DNA from: Pragia fontium DSM 5563 = ATCC 49100
GTDB taxonomy: Bacteria; Pseudomonadota; Gammaproteobacteria; Enterobacterales; Enterobacteriaceae
Assembly (NCBI RefSeq): GCF_900112475.1
Contig: NZ_FOLW01000008.1
Coordinates: forward strand, 1-64,000
Reading direction: 5' to 3'
DNA length: 64,000 bases
The notes beneath the pieces were generated by a model. The model was not told where the DNA came from. It did not search any database and worked only from the letters and a program-made list of their open reading frames with translations. Positions 59,828-64,000 of this stretch are shown here, piece after piece. The translations under genes and the position numbers were made by a program. The stretch's first letter is position 1; every line of letters begins with the position of its first letter.

Positions 59828-61918
59828 ATGAATCAGGAAAAACTCTACATTGAAAAAGAGCTTAGCTGGTTATCGTTTAATGAACGGGTATTGCAGGAAG
59901 CTGCCGATAAAAGTAACCCTCTAATTGAACGCATCCGTTTTTTAGGTATCTATTCCAGCAATTTGGATGAATTCTATAAGGTACGTTTTGCCGATGTGAA
60001 ACGCCGCATCCTGATTAAAGAAGAGCAAGGCTCCGCCTCCAGTTCCAGACATGTCCTGAAGAAAATTCAGGCTAAAGTACTCAAAACCGATCTGGAGTTT
60101 GACAATCTGTATAACGAACTGCTGTTGGAAATGGCACGTAATCAGGTTTTTCTGATTAATGAACGTCAACTATCCGAAAACCAGCAACTATGGCTACGTC
60201 ACTATTTTAAAAACCATCTCAGACAGCATATTACGCCAATCCTGTTGAATAACGATATTAGCCTGCTTGAATTCCTGAAAGATGATTACACCTATTTAGC
60301 GGTTGAAATTATCGTTAACGCTGAGAAAAAAGAGTATGCGCTGTTGGAAATTCCCTCCAACAAAGTCTCTCGTTTCATTACATTACCACCAGAGCCACCG
60401 CGCCGCCGCAAGCCGATGATTTTGTTAGACAACATTATCCGCTTTTGTTTGGACGATATCTTTAAAGGCTTCTTTGATTATGAATCATTAAATGCCTACT
60501 CGATGAAAATGACTCGGGATGCCGAATATGATTTGGTGAATGAAATGGAGTCTAGTTGGCTGGAACTGATGTCTTCCAGCCTGAAGCAACGTCTAACGGC
60601 TGAGCCAGTGCGTTTCGTTTATCAGCGCGATATGCCGAATGATATGGTAGAAATATTACGTAGGAAACTGGGTATCTCCTCCTATGACTCGGTTATTCCA
60701 GGCGGTCGTTATCATAACTTTAAAGACTTCATCAGTTTTCCTAACGTTGGCAAAGCTAATTTGGTCAACAAACCGCTACCTCGTTTAAGACACATTTGGT
60801 TTAGTCATTTTCGCAATGGGTTTGATGCCATTAAAGAGCGAGATGTCCTACTGTATTATCCTTACCATACCTTTGAGCATGTATTGGAATTAGTGCGTCA
60901 GGCATCATTCGACCCTAGCGTACTAGCCATAAAAATTAATATTTATCGTGTCGCAAAAGATTCACGCATTGTGGAATCGATGATCAATGCCGCGCATAAC
61001 GGTAAAAAGGTTACGGTGGTCGTTGAACTACAGGCGCGCTTTGACGAAGAGGCGAATATTCACTGGGCCAAGCGGTTAACCGAAGCCGGTGTACACGTCA
61101 TTTTCTCTGCCCCTGGTCTGAAAATTCACGCCAAGCTCTTTTTAATTTCACGCATTGAAGATGGGCAGATTGTACGCTATGCCCATATCGGTACTGGAAA
61201 CTTCAACGAAAAAACCGCCCGCTTATATACCGACTTCTCTCTGTTAACCGCGGATTCGCGCATTACTAATGAAGTCCGCCGTGTCTTTAACTTTATTGAA
61301 AACCCCTACCGCCCGGTCAGCTTTGAGCATCTGTTAGTTTCACCACAAAACTCACGCTTAATGCTTAATAAATTAATCGATCGAGAAATTTCCTTTGCCC
61401 AAGCCGGCCTGAGTGCAGGAATTACATTAAAAGTTAACAGTCTGGTTGATAAAGAGCTGATTGACCGACTGTATGCGGCTTCCGGCGCTGGCGTAAAAAT
61501 TCGTTTGATTGTACGCGGCATGTGTGCGCTGGTACCGAATATTCCTGGCGTAAGCGAAAACATTCAGGTTACCAGCATCGTTGACCGTTTTCTGGAACAT
61601 GCTCGCGTCTATATTTTTGACAATCAAGGGGATAACCAAGTATTTATTTCCTCTGCAGATTGGATGACCCGTAACATTGATTACCGTATTGAAGTGGGTG
61701 TCGCTATTCTCGATCCGGTATTAAAGCAACGAGTTCTGGATATTATTGACCTACAGCTTGCCGATACGGTAAAAGCTCGAATTATTGATAAAGATCTGAG
61801 TAACCAATACGTTCCCAGAGGTAACCGCAGAAAAGTACGCTCACAAATTGCGATTTATGATTACCTAAAAAACCTTGAGCAATCACCCGCTTCAGAATTA
61901 CCAGATTCAGCAGAGTAA
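59828..61918 (+). CDS. ppk: Polyphosphate kinase Ppk
   Basis: A 696-residue membrane-associated kinase that makes polyphosphate from ATP. It begins [20 protein letters not shown], as in E. coli (688 residues). The autophosphorylated His lies in [10 protein letters not shown] (about residues 432-441), and [19 protein letters not shown] (about 453-471) is the second PLD-like motif. The frame is open from 59666; the second of two adjacent ATGs, at 59828, matches the family start, and 59825 is equally possible. It is five bases before ppx. Confidence 0.96.
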   Translation: MNQEKLYIEKELSWLSFNERVLQEAADKSNPLIERIRFLGIYSSNLDEFYKVRFADVKRRILIKEEQGSASSSRHVLKKIQAKVLKTDLEFDNLYNELLLEMARNQVFLINERQLSENQQLWLRHYFKNHLRQHITPILLNNDISLLEFLKDDYTYLAVEIIVNAEKKEYALLEIPSNKVSRFITLPPEPPRRRKPMILLDNIIRFCLDDIFKGFFDYESLNAYSMKMTRDAEYDLVNEMESSWLELMSSSLKQRLTAEPVRFVYQRDMPNDMVEILRRKLGISSYDSVIPGGRYHNFKDFISFPNVGKANLVNKPLPRLRHIWFSHFRNGFDAIKERDVLLYYPYHTFEHVLELVRQASFDPSVLAIKINIYRVAKDSRIVESMINAAHNGKKVTVVVELQARFDEEANIHWAKRLTEAGVHVIFSAPGLKIHAKLFLISRIEDGQIVRYAHIGTGNFNEKTARLYTDFSLLTADSRITNEVRRVFNFIENPYRPVSFEHLLVSPQNSRLMLNKLIDREISFAQAGLSAGITLKVNSLVDKELIDRLYAASGAGVKIRLIVRGMCALVPNIPGVSENIQVTSIVDRFLEHARVYIFDNQGDNQVFISSADWMTRNIDYRIEVGVAILDPVLKQRVLDIIDLQLADTVKARIIDKDLSNQYVPRGNRRKVRSQIAIYDYLKNLEQSPASELPDSAE

Positions 61919-61923
61919 TAATA

Positions 61924-63471
61924 ATGCCTTTGAACGACTCAATAACAACAAAACCACAAGAGATCGCAGCGATTGATTTGGGTTCCAACAGTTTTCATAT
62001 GATTATCGCCCGGGTAGTTAACGGTGCACTGCAAGTTTTAGGCAGGGTCAAACAACGGGTCTATTTAGCCGATGGACTGGATAAAGACAATTACCTGAGT
62101 GAAGAGGCCATGGCCCGTGGATTAAGCTGCCTCAGTCTGTTTGCTGAGCGATTACAGGGGTTCTCACCGGATAGTGTACGAGTTGTTGGTACCCATACGC
62201 TTCGGCTAGCCGTCAATGGTCAGGAGTTTCTTCAGCGGGCCACCGAGATCCTGCCCTATCCTATTGAGATTATTTCTGGTCAGGAAGAAGCTCGTCTTAT
62301 CTACATGGGGGTGGCCCATACACAACCAGAAAAAGGCAAAAAGCTAGTCATCGATATTGGCGGTGGTTCTACCGAATTAGTTATTGGTGAAGACTTCTCC
62401 CCTATTCTGGCAGAAAGTCGCCGCATGGGCTGCGTGAGTTTTTCTAAACAATTTTTCCCTAATGAAGAGATTAGCAAACAAAATTTTCATAAGGCTCAGC
62501 TGGCCACAGAACAAAAATTAGAGAATCTGGCCTGGCAATACCGTCTTCAAGGCTGGCAATACGCTTTAGGCGCTTCAGGTACCATTAAAGCGGTTCATAA
62601 CGTTATCGTTGAAGAGCTGGCTGAACGGGATGGCATCATCACGCCGGAAAGACTGGCTCAAGTGGTCAACTTAACACTGAAATTTAAATCGTTTAGATCA
62701 ATCGATCTGGATGGATTATCACCCGATCGCCAGAGCGTATTTGTGCCTGGGCTGGCAATTTTATGCGGTGTTTTTAATGCGCTGGATATTAAAGAGCTTA
62801 GATTGTCAGATGGAGCACTGCGTGAAGGCGTTCTGTATGAAATGGAAAGCCGTTTCCGCCATCAGGATATCAGAAGTCGGACAGCCATTAGTCTGGCGGA
62901 ACACTATAATATCGACAGAGAACAAGCCAGCCGCGTTTTAGACACTACACAACAGCTCTATGCCCAATGGCTAGCCCAGAATAGTTCTCTGGCTAATCCA
63001 CAATTGGAAGCGCTGCTTGGTTGGGCGGCTATGCTACATGAAGTGGGTTTAAGCATTAACCATAGTAATATGCAACGCCACTCCGCCTATATTCTCCAGA
63101 ATACCAATCTACCTGGGTTTAATCAGGAGCATCAGCTGCTGTTGGCAACGTTGGTACGTTTTCACCGTAAAGGTATTAAGCTGGATGAACTTCCCAGTTT
63201 TAATCTGGTTAAAAAACGTCAGGTTATTCCCCTTATCCAATTGCTTCGTTTAGCCATTTTATTGAGTAATCAACGACAGGCCACGACAGCGCCGGAATAC
63301 TTACGCCTTATTAGCGATGATTACCATATCACGCTGATTTTCCCTCAAGGCTATATGGATAAAAACAGTCTGGTTGCTGCTGACTTAGAACGGGAACAGG
63401 AATATTGGCAAGATGTCGCCGGCTGGAAGTTAAAATTGAAAAGCGATGACGAAAAAGTGAGAGCTGATTAA
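61924..63471 (+). CDS. ppx: Exopolyphosphatase Ppx
   Basis: A 515-residue exopolyphosphatase of the Ppx/GppA family in the ASKHA fold. [17 protein letters not shown] (about residues 15-31) and [15 protein letters not shown] (about 142-156) are the phosphate loops; the catalytic Glu lies in [15 protein letters not shown]-terminal HD-like domain has [20 protein letters not shown]. It degrades polyphosphate from its ends and is coupled to ppk in an operon, as in E. coli. Confidence 0.96.
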   Translation: MPLNDSITTKPQEIAAIDLGSNSFHMIIARVVNGALQVLGRVKQRVYLADGLDKDNYLSEEAMARGLSCLSLFAERLQGFSPDSVRVVGTHTLRLAVNGQEFLQRATEILPYPIEIISGQEEARLIYMGVAHTQPEKGKKLVIDIGGGSTELVIGEDFSPILAESRRMGCVSFSKQFFPNEEISKQNFHKAQLATEQKLENLAWQYRLQGWQYALGASGTIKAVHNVIVEELAERDGIITPERLAQVVNLTLKFKSFRSIDLDGLSPDRQSVFVPGLAILCGVFNALDIKELRLSDGALREGVLYEMESRFRHQDIRSRTAISLAEHYNIDREQASRVLDTTQQLYAQWLAQNSSLANPQLEALLGWAAMLHEVGLSINHSNMQRHSAYILQNTNLPGFNQEHQLLLATLVRFHRKGIKLDELPSFNLVKKRQVIPLIQLLRLAILLSNQRQATTAPEYLRLISDDYHITLIFPQGYMDKNSLVAADLEREQEYWQDVAGWKLKLKSDDEKVRAD

Positions 63472-63477
63472 CCCAAT

Positions 63478-63512
63478 AAAAAACGCCAACAAATATGTTG
63501 GCGTTTTTTATT
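63478..63512. terminator. Bidirectional terminator between ppx and ompW
   Basis: AAAACGCCAAC and GTTGGCGTTTT pair around AAATAT with A- and T-runs on either side, serving the convergent ppx and ompW genes. Confidence 0.93.
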
Positions 63513-63534
63513 TCTTATAACATCGTGGCGATGA

Positions 63535-64000
63535 TTAGAACTTATAACCTACACCAAACATAAATGCCCACGGATCAAGGCGAGTGCTGATGCTGTGATT
63601 AGTACGATTACCTGCGGCATCGGTAGAGGTAAAGTTAACGTCAGTATCGATGTTCATCCACCATACTGAAGTATTCACCATCCAGTTCTTATCAATGTTG
63701 TAGTCAACACCGGCCTGCAGTGCAACGCCCCAAGAATCATCAACGCTCAGGTTGCTTAAACCAGCGCCTTTACCGGTGTTATTAAATTCTTCACTAAAGA
63801 AGGTTGTATAGTTAATACCGGCTCCCAGATATGGACGCCATTGGCTCTCTTTAGTACCGAAATAGTACTGTGCCATCAGAGATGGTGGTAAATGTTTAAC
63901 TGTCGCAATGGTACCCGTCGCTTTTAAACCCACATCGTGTTTAAACGGAGTTGCGCCTAACAGTTCAATACCAATGTTATCTGTCACCATATAACCAAAG
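63535..64000 (-). CDS. ompW: Outer membrane protein OmpW, C-terminal part (cut by window edge)
   Basis: The visible 154 codons cover the end of an eight-stranded OmpW barrel: NIGIELLGATPFKHDVG, HLPPSLMAQYYFG, WRPYLGAGINYTTFFS, DSWGVALQAGVDYNI and the terminal LDPWAFMFGVGYKF, ending in Phe as outer-membrane proteins do. This follows E. coli OmpW closely. OmpW forms a small hydrophobic channel and is a colicin S4 receptor in E. coli. The signal peptide and first strands lie right of 64000. Confidence 0.95.
   Translation of the reverse strand, partial: FGYMVTDNIGIELLGATPFKHDVGLKATGTIATVKHLPPSLMAQYYFGTKESQWRPYLGAGINYTTFFSEEFNNTGKGAGLSNLSVDDSWGVALQAGVDYNIDKNWMVNTSVWWMNIDTDVNFTSTDAAGNRTNHSISTRLDPWAFMFGVGYKF

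Overview
The window is chromosomal DNA of a gammaproteobacterium of the order Enterobacterales. The proteins of the his operon, ArtPIQM, SbcB, MaeA, SanA, FolE, HelD, Sxy, SulA, OmpA, MatP, LonB, FabA, Ppk, Ppx and OmpW all match remembered Escherichia coli sequences closely and at nearly the same lengths. The order of the blocks differs from E. coli: segments that lie far apart there (his/sbcB, yohJK, maeA, sanA-yeiB-folE, yccU to fabA, ppk-ppx, ompW) are joined here. With a type I-F CRISPR repeat and a Serratia-type RTX lipase, this suggests an early-branching enterobacterial lineage, perhaps Budviciaceae. That placement is inference.

Layout. 1-790: edge of an IS481-like element and a dispersed repeat. 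0.8-4.5 kb: PAP2 phosphatase and the arginine ABC transporter artPIQM. 4.8-13.1 kb: yeeZ-like gene, his leader and attenuator, then hisGDCBHAFI. 13.4-19.3 kb: SDR, GNAT, a DUF3828-like secreted protein, a zinc-ribbon potassium channel, sbcB, rarD and an EF-Tu-domain-like small protein. 19.3-19.9 kb: two clusters of type I-F CRISPR repeats without cas genes. 20.1-28.1 kb: polyamine-type permease with an unusual leader, yohJK, maeA, sanA, yeiB, folE. 28.4-45.4 kb: accessory region with an RTX lipase, a 13-gene choline-degrading bacterial microcompartment operon (cut/cmc, minus strand), a repeat-rich gap, a CadC-like/FidL-like membrane regulator pair and a TetR regulator with a near-perfect palindrome at its start. 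45.5-58.1 kb: conserved block yccU-mgsA-helD-yccF-yccS-sxy-sulA-ompA-matP-lonB-fabA. 58.1-59.6 kb: small cassette of orphan genes, twin UUCG terminators and a degenerate tRNA-like sequence. 59.8-64 kb: ppk-ppx and the end of ompW.

How the genes work together. The cut operon encodes shell hexamers and a pentamer enclosing the glycyl-radical choline trimethylamine-lyase CutC, its activase CutD, an acetaldehyde dehydrogenase, an alcohol dehydrogenase and a phosphotransacylase. Choline would give trimethylamine plus acetaldehyde, which is disproportionated to ethanol and acetyl-phosphate. Two SMR transporters and an uncharacterised flavoprotein-like protein close the operon. No choline transporter or acetate kinase lies in the window.

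I did not find a clearly new multi-gene system. The best leads are the split orphan I-F array, the overlapping upstream ORF plus orphan terminator before the polyamine permease, the duplicated GTATCAA sites before the cut operon, the tRNA-like cassette between fabA and ppk, and a family of nested dispersed repeats. All homology statements rest on memory of the families; no search was run.
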